Shown here in pieces: positions 20,901-33,106 of a DNA stretch of 64,000 nucleotides; positions within the stretch are counted from its first letter, which is position 1, and each line of letters begins with the position of its first letter. A program made the translations under genes and the position numbers. The stretch is from Rotaria sordida (lineage: Eukaryota > Rotifera > Eurotatoria > Philodinida > Philodinidae). Below the pieces are notes generated by a model, which had not been told where the DNA came from, made no database searches, and saw nothing but the letters and a program-made list of their open reading frames with translations. The stretch is taken from NCBI GenBank assembly GCA_905250125.1, contig CAJNOL010000064.1, positions 124,001-188,000 on the forward strand, read 5' to 3'.

Positions 20901-23900
20901 TTTAGCCTATGGCACAGTATATACCAAAAAATCGGATGACAATATTTCGAGCTGAGATTTTGTCCAAAGATAGGTCTATGTACCAATAGAATGCCCTGAA
21001 AATTTCAGCTCAAAAGAATGTTTCAATCTCGAGATTTTGAACACCCAAAAGCCAAAAAATTCTACCATCATTCGCGGGATATGCGCGGTTTTTGGGAGTT
21101 TAATATCCCGAGATTGAAACATTCTTTTGAGCTGAAATTTTCAGGGCATTCTATTGGTACATAGACCTATCTTTGGACAAAATCTCAGCTCGAAATATTG
21201 TCATTCGATTTTTTGGTATATACTGTGCCATAGGCTAAAAATCCGGTAAAATGCCTATAACTCTGGACAGAAGGCCTATGGGCACTAATCCTTTTGGGGC
21301 TTTTCATACCTCACTGGGGTCTATCTTTCACACTGAGTTCGAACTCAAAAGCGATTGGACAGTTGAAAAGGTTCCCTCGTAAGTCTACATTTGGAAAGAG
21401 CACAAAATTTTGCTCTTATCCATAACTTTCAACTCATCGAAAACACTTGCAAAGTAGTCAAACATAAATCAAAATTTCATCTCAAAACTTTCTATCCATC
21501 CGTTAGCTACATTAAAAATGTGTCATGATCGGACCAAGATTCCTGATTAGGAGGGAATGGGGAGAAGAGCTTTCCCTAAAATGTCCAACTTTCTACGAAT
21601 TTTTTACAGCTGCTTGGTAACTTTCCACAACAACTGGGTTTTGAAAACATTATTAGTCTTTCTCTAACAGAAAATGGAATAAAAATTAGCCGACAATGTC
21701 ATTGTGAGTGAACAGGATTGGGAAGAAACGCCCTGGTAGAAGGTCATCTATTATGAGAAAAATTAGGTCATGATGGATTTCGTTCTTCCTCGACCCCGTC
21801 ACTACTGCTAGCACTTCGAGAATGAAAGCACTTTCTGCCGAATTTTCATCGTGAAATTCTTTGGAGTATTGATTACGGCAACTACGCCGATCTCTAGTGT
21901 GAATTTATCTAGAGAAATACGATCTAATCGATCAATAAATTAGTAACAGATAAATTTCTGTATAGTCTATTTTAACAATACTGAATATTTGATACCTGTA
22001 CTGATTTTTGTCTATTGATATAATTTAATTCTTCATTAATAATTTCTTTTAATGATGGACCATTAGTTTTCTTATTTGAATTTATATTTGATTCATTTTG
22101 TGGGGGTAAATTCCAACGTTGCTTATTTAATTTTTTATTCTCTTTAGTTAATTTCTTTTCATTCACCGGTTTATTTATTTTATTTGGTATACCTAAAAAT
22201 CTTTGTAATGCTTGATAAATATTCATTGAAAGATCATCATCTAATGGTAAAGATAAACCATTAGTAATATCAGATGAAGTTGATTGTATTGGTAATTCAC
22301 CATATAATTCTTGTAAAGAATTTACAATTGACCATGGTATAGTCATTTGATTTGAATCTTTAAATTCTATTGAATTATTATTTAATTCATTATCTAATAT
22401 TAATTCTTCAAATACATCTTCATCACTAATATCTTGAAGTAAATCTCCAATTGATATTGTATCATATGATGGATTTGAATCTTTTAATTGTTCATTCCAT
22501 TGATTTAAAACATTAAAACTTAATTGTCGAAGTGTTGGTATAATCGATATATCATTATTATTGTTATTGTTATTATTGTTATGTTTAAGATATTCATCAA
22601 TTTGTATTCGTGTCCATTGAATATCAGAATTACAAAGATCATAAAATTGTTTTATTATTTTAGATGATAAACGATCAGAATATAATTCAATTAAATGTGA
22701 TAATGATTGAATATTATTTTCATTTAAATCAACTTGTGTACCACATTCAATATAACCTGGACGTATTGGAATCGATGGTGAAATTGGTGATTGAGCTGAT
22801 AAATGACCAATTAAAATTCGATAAGATGAATTAATTTCTTGATTGAAATCATTTGATGAACATTGTATAGCAATATGATTAAAAGATTTGGACGGATATT
22901 GATCAATTATTACAGAAGGTTTTGTTAATTCATCATGTATTATATTGATTAATTCATTTTTTTTATTATTGTCTGATTTTTGTTGATGAGTATTTATTGA
23001 TGAATGATTCCTAAAATAATTTAATTATAAATATTAAATATTATTTTTAAGAATTAAAACAATTAAATATAAAGAAAAAAAACTATGTTTGCTTTATTTT
23101 ATTTTGTGCGTTATAAAAATAAATTTTAAAGAATTTAAAAATATAGAAAATAAAATATAAATTTACCTCATTGTTTCTTTATACATTTTCTTTAATGTAC
23201 TATCCATTGTAGGAATAATTATTTCTCGTACTCACAAAAAAGAAATAGTCGTATGAAAAATAAATCTATAAATGACAAGACAAATATTTATTTTGTTTTT
23301 TCTTTTTCATGATCATGTGGATGAAGAGAGACGCATACGATAGGTCGATTATCCCAAGTAAAAAGAAAGAGAATGAATAAAAACAAAAAATGAGTCATGA
23401 CCAATCTGTTTTGAGAGAATAAAAAAAAAAGTAATGTAAGAATAATTTACCGGTAAGAATTTCTTCGTTGATCAAAATTTTGAATAAAACTATCGCAATA
23501 ATGATTGTCATTTTGTTCATCAATAATAATAAAATCAGAATAATCTTCTGCAAGAATAACATTATATGTTAATTGTTGTAAAGGATAATCATTTTCATTA
23601 ATTATTTGATTATTATTATTGTTATTATTATTATTTGTATTAAGCAAAATTTCATTAGATGATTGTTGTTGTTGTTTATTTTTATTTTTTCGTCGTTTTT
23701 TTCCAATAATACTTGAATTAGTTGATGATGGTGGTGTTAATTTCTCAATACAACGTGAAAATGCTGTTGTTGGTAAACGTAAAAGATGTTCATTAGTAAA
23801 TGAATGATCTTGACTAGTTGTTGTTGATGAAAAACGTGATAATGAACGATGAAATAATGAATGTGGTGTTGTTGGTGTTGTTGGTGATGATGATGATGGT

Positions 23901-26900
23901 ATTAATGATAAATCCGAAAAGGATATTGTTAATGATGTTAATGATTGTGATGTTTGATAAAAATTTGATGTTAAAAATAAAATCATATCATTTATACAAA
24001 GACGAACATCATTGAGTATATCTGAATCATTAATAATATTAAAAGATTTTTTTGATGTTAATATTGGATCAATTGATTCATTATCTGTTCCATGTTGTTC
24101 AAGAATTTGTTGAGGTTGACATGGTATAAATAGATTTATTTTTGTTTGATCAATTATATTTTCAACATTTACATTATGTTCAAAATTATTTAATATTTCT
24201 TTTATACGTCGCAATGGTATATTATGAAGATTTCGTCTAAATAATAACATAAAGAGTATTTTATATTTTGTAATAAATAAAATAAAAAATGATTTTGATT
24301 TAAAAACCAGATCTAGAAATAACTTTTTTAGATTTATTATCTCAAAACATGCATAAAAAAGGAACAAGAATAATCTCATATTAAAAACGAACTCGTCAAA
24401 GATTGGCAAACATGCAAGACTTTATTTATTAATCGAATTAATCTAAATAATTATTATTTTATCTAGAAGAATTAAGTCTATAAAAGATACTTGGCTAATC
24501 ATTTTTCTTGATGAATTTCTTATAAACAGAGGTATTTCGAGGTTGTCAGGATTGCGATGAGGAGTGGGAAAGCGTTTAGAAGACTTTTGATAAAGTTGAT
24601 CGGATTGTGGAGGAAGCTCGAACATTTTTTTTTTAAGGAATTGGTCAGCAAAAAACACAGTAAAACGCTGAGGAAAAATAAAAGTTTTTCAAGATTGAAG
24701 GGAGTCATTTCTCTCTGATCGGAACTAGAGATGTGCAGCAATGGGATCAATATAACTTAGTTCCACACATCTCTACTGGGGACACATCTGCAGATAAATC
24801 CTCTATGAGAAAAAAATGTAGTTTCCTACCTTCCACGTATTTTACGTAGGTAAAATATTGGAAAAAATGTTATTTTTTGAATAGGCTGCATAGTAAAAGA
24901 AGTAAGCTTGAGAATAGTTAGATGTAGTTATGTTTTAAAGGTAATATCGATTTAAAAAAAAAAGAAAAAGAAAAGTTCCTTATTTAACTAAATTCCATAT
25001 TGTCAAATTTTTTTTCAAGTCATTACATTCAACGGGTAAAATCAGACTAATGTATGTCGTTAAAACGAGCATTAGTTGTTGGTATCGTTGATATAATATT
25101 TGCAGCTGATTTATATATCTAAATGCCTGAGAAAATAGCAGGTATTTAGAGATTAAAAAAAATAGTAGAAAAGTCAGTGCATAAGTTTAAGAAAATAAGC
25201 CTCCCAAATGAGAGAAGAAAGAGTCATTTTCCATGAACATAAACATACCACTCGATAAAATAAATCAATATCTGTATAGGAAAATGATTAGAAAAAAGAA
25301 AAAAAAATAAAAGTTCAAAAACAAAATTAACTCACTTGACTAATTCACGAACTTTATAACGCCAAGGTGTTTGTGGTTCAACAAGAAGAATCTCATAACC
25401 TGCTTCTTTACCCTAAATCATTCAATAAAAATTGATACAAAAAAAAAGAAAAAAAAAATTAACATTTACCATTGTTGCATATGGTTTCATTTCAGATGAT
25501 GTTGTATTTGTATTATCAATAATTATTGGAGATATATTTTGTTTAAATGCATCAGATACTAAATAAAACAAAAGAAAAATGAAAATTTATTTTTTTAAAT
25601 ATCTCAAAATATATATGCAAAAATTTACCTAATCGACGATTATAAAGATGAACAGTTTCAAGTTTTGTTGGATCGAATCGATATTCATTTGAATTATTAT
25701 CTTTGAAATATTCATCTGCCGATAAAATCTGACCATTATAACCTTCATTTAATGATCTAGACAAACAAAACATAAAATCATTTTTAATTCAAACAAACAA
25801 ACAAAATTAAAATTTACTTAGCAAGTGTTGATTTGCCTGAACCTAAACAAACATTGAAAAGATTTTTAATACAAAAAGTAAAATATTGAAATTTTAATAA
25901 TAAGATTTGTTTGTTTTGCTTTTGAATCTATATTTTGTTAGTAATTCACTCTCAGAAATAGAAGCCTCAGGGGTTTCTATTATCTCCAGATAATTTCAAT
26001 TTTTTCAGCAAAACTTTGCAGATGTTATCAAGTTATTCTTGATCAGGCACTGTCAGCATGTGAAAAATGTTTCTCCAGATGTCATCAAATGCTCATGATT
26101 AAGAATAATCTGCCCGAAACCATGTTCATTTTTCGTCAAGGCCTAAGTTCATGGCCACTATGCATTTTATCTGAGAATAGGTACTTGAAGATTATCACAG
26201 ATTAACAAATTCATATTTCTTCTATTTGTTACATCATGATATGATGTGGGTATATGAGTCTTTTCTTTGGTAACACCCACACTCAAGTCGTATTAGTAGG
26301 TTCCCTATAACATGTTTGAATACTTGAACATTTCAGCAGCGCTCAGGAGGCTTGTATTACGACGAAAGATTTAGGCGATATCGTTCAATTAAGTACAAAG
26401 AAATCAAAGATTGAAAAAAAAAATTTCAAAACGACTTATTTCGAATGATTTGAGTTTTTTGTCAACTACTTATTCATTATAGAAATCTCTAATAAAAAGC
26501 AAAAATAAAAAAGAACATACCAGGACATCCTCTCATTATAATTAATAATCGTTCACCATTATCAAGTCTTCTATGAATATCATCAATAATAATTTGATTA
26601 TAATCTTCTGTTGTTGTTGTTGTTGGTATAGTTTTATTTTCAACAATCATAACAAGTTTATTATCAGATATATTATTTACATCATCTTTATCGTCCTCTT
26701 CTTCGGATGTACATGTTCCTACTGTATTATCACTAGTTGAGGACAATGATGATGGTGGTGATAATGTTTTGGTTATTTGCTGATCTGACAATGATTTTTG
26801 TGATATAATTGTTGAATTTTCATATTGTATATCGCTTATTGAACGATCAAATTTTTTTGTTTTTTTAGATTTAACTTCAATCCAATCATCAGCTAACTGT

Positions 26901-28566
26901 TGTTGTTGTTGTTGTTGTGTTTGTTTTGGTGTTTCTGTTGAAATTGAATGTCGTATTCCATTAAAATTATTTCGATTTGATGTTGGTTGGCGTCGACGAG
27001 ATGAATTATCTTTTGGAATAGGAATTTGTGATTTTTGTTGTTTAATTGTTCGATCTCTTGGTGGTAATTGAGCTTGTATATTATTTATTGATGGTTGTTG
27101 ACGACGTTGATTTTGATTATTAGTTTTATTTGATTTATTCATATCTAATGTTTGAAGAATAACATTTGAATATGATATTATTGTTGATTTTGATGATGAT
27201 GATGATAAATTTTTATTATCATCTTGACTAGATGATGAATTATTTATTGTTGTATCAATTTTTGATGGTGGTATTGTTGTTTTATCTTCAATATTATTAA
27301 TTGAATCCATTTCTGGTGAAGAATCAACTTGATTATGTTGATCAGAATTATTTTCTTCTATACGATTATTATTCAATGGTGGAAAATTAATTTCATCGTC
27401 AATTAAAATATGATTATCTGATGATGATACATCCGGATCAGTAGATGGTGGAACCCATTCAGCAGCTTCTGGATTCAGTGATGAATTATTTGAATTCATC
27501 GTTGATGAATTGTTGTATATATATGATGATGATTCATACATTGAATATGGTGGATACTGAGGATATGTTACTGGTGGTGGCCAGATAAGTGGTGGTGGGA
27601 TATTCATTACATGTTGTTGAAAAGCAAGTAATTCAAGTTCATCAGGTGTTCGGATGTTATACGCAATATGACCTGATTGATGAAATGTTGGTGGATATGG
27701 GAAAAGAACACCGGGTGGTGTTGCCATCAAGGGTGGTGGATGTGGAGAATAATAATTACAACTACCACGTGGCAAAATACTTCGATGACGACGACCATTT
27801 GTTGTTGGTTGCGAACCTGTTGTTGTTGATACTTGAGATGATGATTGTTGTAAATTTGAATCATTTTCATTTATTGATATTTGTCTCAAACGAGGAGGTA
27901 AATTTTGAGATGGTGCTGTTGTTGAATTACTGGTTTGATTATCGGTTGTTGTTGTTGTAGTTGTTGTTGCTGTCGCTGTTGCTGTTGATGGTGGTTGAGT
28001 TGGGATTACCATTAACGGTGGTGGTTTTTCATTGATTGGTGCTACATGATAATAATAATAGGGCGCTGGCCCATATGGATGACCATTTGTATAATATGGT
28101 GATCGATGATATATCATTGATGAGTATTTATATTTTGAATTAAATAATTTTTTCGATCGATTATCATCCTCATGATTATTCACTGTTGTTTCTTCTTTTT
28201 GTTGTTCCTGTTCTTCATTAATATTGACTTTTGTTATTGAATTAGAATTTATTTCAGTATCATCATTAATACTATTGTTTTCTTCAGAGTTTTTTTCATG
28301 CATTAAACTATTCCTTAAAATAATTGATCTTTATTAAAATGTTTTTTATTTATTTTGTTTTTTATTTTGCACTTACTTTTGCTCGTTTTCATCTTCTATT
28401 GTAGTTAATTCTTCATGATTTTTATCAGATTCATTTATTGATGATCTATAATAATTAATAATTAAATAGAAAATAAAATAAAAATTTTTTACTCTTGTAT
28501 CACTGTTATTGTTTGATTGTCTTCATTAATTTCATTAATATTATCGGTTTCACTTTGAGTCGTCAT
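17977..28566 (-). CDS. N4BP2: N4BP2-like protein: P-loop kinase, CUE-like, DUF1771, Smr
   Basis: Eleven exons: 28566-28493, 28445-28377, 28313-26521, 25842-25818, 25756-25629, 25558-25470, 25412-25336, 24236-23451, 23199-23167, 23010-21996 and 18651-17977. They stay in phase for about 1587 residues. A long Ser/Asn/Gln-rich N-terminal region precedes a P-loop split over exons 3 and 4, IIMRGCPG then SGKSTLAK (about 641-652). Downstream come ILSADEYF, IIIDNTNT and NLHNIPLRRIKEIL, as in the polynucleotide-kinase-like domain of NEDD4-binding protein 2. The last exon holds a CUE-like helix set (LKELERIFPNFSADILYDIF), DUF1771 (about 1449-1508) and an Smr domain beginning LDLHELYADEAL with GYGKNSLYGGGCGKIR. 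Smr and kinase domains suggest a nucleic-acid end-processing or nicking role with ubiquitin binding. The C-terminus may be a few residues longer if a donor at 17982 is used. Introns 3, 7 and 10 are long and carry mobile elements. Confidence 0.85.
20761..21379. mobile_element. Long foldback (hairpin) MITE, Harbinger-like TSD
   Basis: Arms of about 275 bp (roughly 20761-21035 and 21105-21379) are near-identical inverted copies separated by a loop of about 70 bp. The ends read cgagggaaccttttcaactg and its reverse complement. The trinucleotide TAA flanks both sides (20758-20760 and 21380-21382), matching the TWA target duplication of PIF/Harbinger elements. Only a few mismatches separate the arms, so the element is young or kept alike by conversion. 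It lies in intron 10 of the N4BP2-like gene, where the transcript could fold into a ~275-bp double strand. Confidence 0.85.
21518..21880. repeat. Dispersed repeat, related to the element at 56061-56677
   Basis: Segments align in order with the 56-kb element: aatggggagaag, cagctgcttggtaactttcc versus aagcttcatggtaattgtg, ctttctctaacagaaaatgg versus ctttctctgacagaaagcg, gacaatgtcattgtgagtg versus aacaatgtcgtggcgagg, and aaagcactttctgccgaa versus aaagcactttctggcgaa. Termini are poorly preserved here. It also sits in intron 10 of the N4BP2-like gene. Confidence 0.7.
24726..24775. mobile_element. 50-bp hAT-end-like inverted repeat
   Basis: Begins tagagatgtgcagc and ends cacacatctcta, so outer bases form an inverted repeat of about 11 bp around a 26-bp spacer. 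The ends match the TAGRGATGTGC terminus seen at 56061-56677. It may be an extreme deletion derivative in intron 7 of the N4BP2-like gene, or a chance relic. Confidence 0.45.
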
Positions 28567-31500
28567 TGACAAAAACGGCAAAAAAAAGAAAATTTTATTT
28601 TTTGTTTTTCTATGTTGCAAAATTAACGTAAAAATAAATATGAATATGAAAAAAATCTAAGACACAAGTTTAATGAAATTCGTTTCGTTTTTTTTTCTCT
28701 TTAGTAGAAAAAAGATCAATAACAATAATAATAAATTAAATTGTTATTAATATGAAAGAATAATTTTTATGCATGATTAATATTCATTAAATAATGATGA
28801 AAAGAATTATACAGATAATAATAATAATAATTAATGATGATAATCAATAAACATATCGTTTCTAAAATAGATTAAAATAATTATTTTTTAAGCATTTTTT
28901 CTAAACAGAAACATATTCATAATTTCATTTTGATGTTATACTATATTAAGAATAAACATATGCTTATTATTTCCTGTATACGAACATGTTGTATACAGGT
29001 AATAATATATAAAGTACTTAATAAAGAAAAAAACCACTACAGAAACAAATAATGTAATTCATATATTTAAAAGTGTCGAGCTAGTAGATGTATCTCATTG
29101 AATTTATTCGCTCGAGTGCTAGTAATAAAAAAAAACATCGGTATGGTCTCAATGATCATGTTAGTTACGTCATCATTGTTAATAAACGAGAAAGTTGGAT
29201 CATAAAGAAGAAAAAAAACCCTAAAATTACCTTATTCTAAAGAAAAGCAATTGGAAAAGAATAGACAAAAAAAGACCATATCATCACAAGTTAATCATTT
29301 GATGTAAACTGATGGTGTGATAGTTCGACCTTCACAATAAAAACAAAACGATCAATGTTTTTGTCTGGATCAGTTGTACAGCAGGAGCAGTCAGATATAT
29401 ATCGGTAACGCTAGTTGAAGATAAAACAACATACTAAAAAGGTTATTCAGCACTTTTCTTCTTCTCTGTCTGTGTCCAATTTATTGATTTTTGTTCAACA
29501 CATGTACCTACATCGTTTACTGCGTTGTTAATCCTTCTCGTTCTCTATTTTTCTTCCCTTTCTTCTTCTCTCTTCCATATGGTAGCGATAGTTGTAGTTG
29601 GATAGATTGTTGTAAGTAAGTAAGTAGGCAAAAGCAACCATCTGCAATTGTACACCAATACTCATCGACAATAGCAAAATCTTTATTTTTATTCATAAAA
29701 ATATATATGATAAAAGATAAAATTTAATCTCAATATTTTATTGTTGACAAATATATCAAAGTCATATTTATTTAATAAAATATTATATACATATCATGGA
29801 TATATGCGGCATCTGTAGAATCTTCATGAAAATATCATTCATATGTTTCTTTTCATATTATATTTTTATTATTATAACCTTTAATATAATGGAATTGAAC
29901 AGAATATTTGTTAAACTATAATTGATATGGAATTAAAGTTTAGTTAGAAATTCTTTTTTCTAATAGCTGTAAGATTTGAACATTATAAAATGATGATTAA
30001 AACTCTTTCTACTATCATTGTTATAAAATAAAAGAATCAAAATTATTGGTTGTTTAATGTCTTACTTGTTTTCTTATTTCTCCTGTTATTTCAAATAAGA
30101 AAAAAAATATTTGACTGCAATTGCATTGATCTAATGTAGCACGACGATAAAGTAACAAAAATTAAATACGTATTCATATTCATATAATCATGTCATTTTT
30201 ATACTGGCATCACTATGTATATATATATATATATCTTGAATATACTTTTTTTTTTGTTTTCTAATGCAACAAAAAAATTTATATACGAATAGTAATCTAA
30301 ACATTGTTGACAAAGGCTTATTGATTATTAGCCTTAAATCGTAAAACAATATCTAATGAATAGTTCTTTTATTTCTTTATCCTTCATACAATATTATTTT
30401 GTTGTAATAACGGACTACAATAGACAAGGTTTGTATTTTGTATTCATCGTTTGATTATTTGATTTCGGTAGATAAACATTAGTTTAAAGAACAGCTGACG
30501 GAAAACATAGAATCGAATGGCATGTGTTCATCATCTAATTACTTCTGTAATTACATAGATACTATCTCAAAAAAAAAACATGATCTATCTAAAGAATTGA
30601 ATAGTCATTGGAATATAAAATTATGAAGTTGTTACAATGACGTACCTCAATATAAGACTACTTCATGATCATTGAATAATTCATATATGTATGCCTTGCA
30701 GGTTTTTTATGCATATTTCTGTAGATCTGCTTTCTTAGTTCATTAGCAAACAATATTAATGAACCAACATAATCATACTGCTATGTTTCAGTTGTGTTTG
30801 TTATGTATCGAATCTGTCCTGGGCGCATTCTAGTGAGTAATACAATTAGATAGCATACTAAATTTGAATTATTTATTTATGAGAATAGTAGTTACGACGA
30901 TCATTATGTTGTATTCTTTTGCCCAAGTTGTACTGGTCTGTCAATTCGTAATGAATTTAAGTATCGCGGCTTTGATTAAAATAATTTAATATATAATGAG
31001 AATTGTATGTTTTAGTATTCTATAACTAAATAAAGATTATGACTATGTTCCTTCTTAGTCATTCGAAAAAAATTATAAAGTGTAATATGATCTTGATATA
31101 GACTAGAGTATTCATTTATATTAATGATAACATTGACACATTTTAATAGTCCATTGAGGCTATAAATTTTTTTTTTCTTTGCTTAATGTCCTTTTTTTTG
31201 TTACATTTTTTATCTCTAAAACAAAAATAAATCATTTGATTGTTAACATTGATTTCTCATTTGATATCGGAATTTTCAATTGTACTTTATATCATTGATG
31301 TTGCTGCTTACTATATCAAAGTAGTGAAAGTGAAAGAAATTATTGGTTTTTTAGGGATTTTAATGATCAAACCTGGACAAGTCAGAAGTTTTTCAAGTCA
31401 CAGCTTCAAAATTTTTTCGATCAAGTCAAGTCGAGTCATGCTTCGAATTTTTTTCCTCTAAGTCAAGCCAAGTTTAGTTAAAAATTTGCTAGCATCTTTC

Positions 31501-33106
31501 GAATGCGAAAAAAGTTTTTACAGCCTCACAATTCTATTCCATGGTAAAAAGTGTCTAAAAAAACGAAAATTGCTTGCTAATCGATAGAACTTGACTTGCC
31601 CAGCTTTGCAATCAACATTTCAGGATGATTATGTTAATTATAATACTATTAAACAAACAAAACAACAATCATTAGCAGAAGCATTTCAAAATTCTAAAGA
31701 TAAAAATAAAATTATCAACAAATTGTAGACGAATTTTTTCAACGTGAAAAATATTGGATTGACCATTTTGACTTTATTTATGACTATTAAAGATAAAGTC
31801 ATGAACAACAACAATAACTTTAGTTAAATTTGCCAAAAAAAAAATTGTATAGTCTCGCTTTTGAAATTGAGATCGAAATGAAGTTACTCATGTTCAACTG
31901 AAACATTGAATAAAAAGATTTTCAACAGAATGATCTTTACAAAACAATATTTTGTTTGGATAGGATATATCATCGAAGATTTTTTTTTGGATCAATCGGT
32001 GGATATGGTCTCTATTTAGAAACTTTTTCTAACTGATCATTGAGAGAGTAATTCAATCAAGTTTCGAAATATTTCGTTGATATAACAAATATATTGAGGA
32101 GATAATTATGTCGATGTTTTCTGAGAATATATTTATTTAAAATTGAAGAGAGACAACTAAACTAAATTTAAAAGGAATTATTTAGTGATCATTGCTAATT
32201 TTTCAATTTTTAATATAAAAATATAATTTAGTATAAAAAAAACAAGATGTTTTGATTGACCTGATCAATTATGTCATGGGATCTGGCTGTATGTGAAGAG
32301 ATGACGTACATCCACCCTGTTGTGCTTTAATTGAATAGAAACTGAAGGTTTGCTATGCTCTCAATCGATCGATTTTTCATTGAAAACGATGTTCTTTCTT
32401 GACATGAAACTTTTTTGAACTATTTGTATTTCGAAACGTATTTGTGCAGCTAAAATACGAACACTGACATGAATTTATATTTTGGCATGCATCGAACCCA
32501 AACTTTAGCTTGATACTTCGAGTTCGGAAACTATCCAACCAGTTCACACCGTGCCGAGTATTTAAGTAAGTGGTCAAGCATTTTTTGAGGTATATGGACA
32601 ATCATGAAAGTTCCTTGAGATTCAGATTTGAGAATTTCTGAACATTATTGATTTGTTTTTAAGGATGTCTGCAGACCTTCGGTTTTGAATCATTTATCCC
32701 ATTGTGTGTAGATTTATCATAGCCAAGCTTGAAATCCTTTCTTTTGACTTACTTTTACTTTCTTTTTAATTAACGACAAATGATTCCATTCAAAATCGAA
32801 CCGGAAACATTCGGATGCAGTGCATGCCTAATTCATATTCTTTTGAATTTCTTCGCTTATATAAGCCAATGCCATCTAGCGAATAATATAATTATTTTTC
32901 TTTTTGGAAAGACAAACATCTTTTATAGCCTTTCTTCAATAAATAAATAGAATAGAAATTCTGAATACAATCATCACTTTCACTTGTGCAATATTTCCAT
33001 TATTCATTTGTCTTCTCTTTTCTTTCTAGCCAGAATTATAAATTTTTTTTTGAATCAGCAATACTAATAACTAGAAACCATTTGTTATTTATTCTGTATA
33101 TTAGTC
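28567..33106. promoter_or_regulatory. Divergent intergenic region between N4BP2-like and KH genes
   Basis: About 4.5 kb of AT-rich sequence separates two genes transcribed away from each other, so it must hold both promoters. No specific element can be called. It also contains a possible MITE at 31371-31607 and a short block at 32292-32314 shared with 9561-9583. Confidence 0.4.
31371..31607. mobile_element. Possible short MITE
   Basis: The left end contains ctggacaagtcag and the right end, reverse complemented, ctgggcaagtcaag. Eleven of the first twelve bases match as an inverted repeat around about 230 bp. The left half also repeats caagtca and gtcaagtcgagtca. Target duplications are unclear. 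Confidence 0.4.

Noticed and set aside
23619-27960. Plus-strand frames opposite the large N4BP2-like exons
   Set aside because: They are antisense shadows of Asn/Ser/Gln-rich coding exons.
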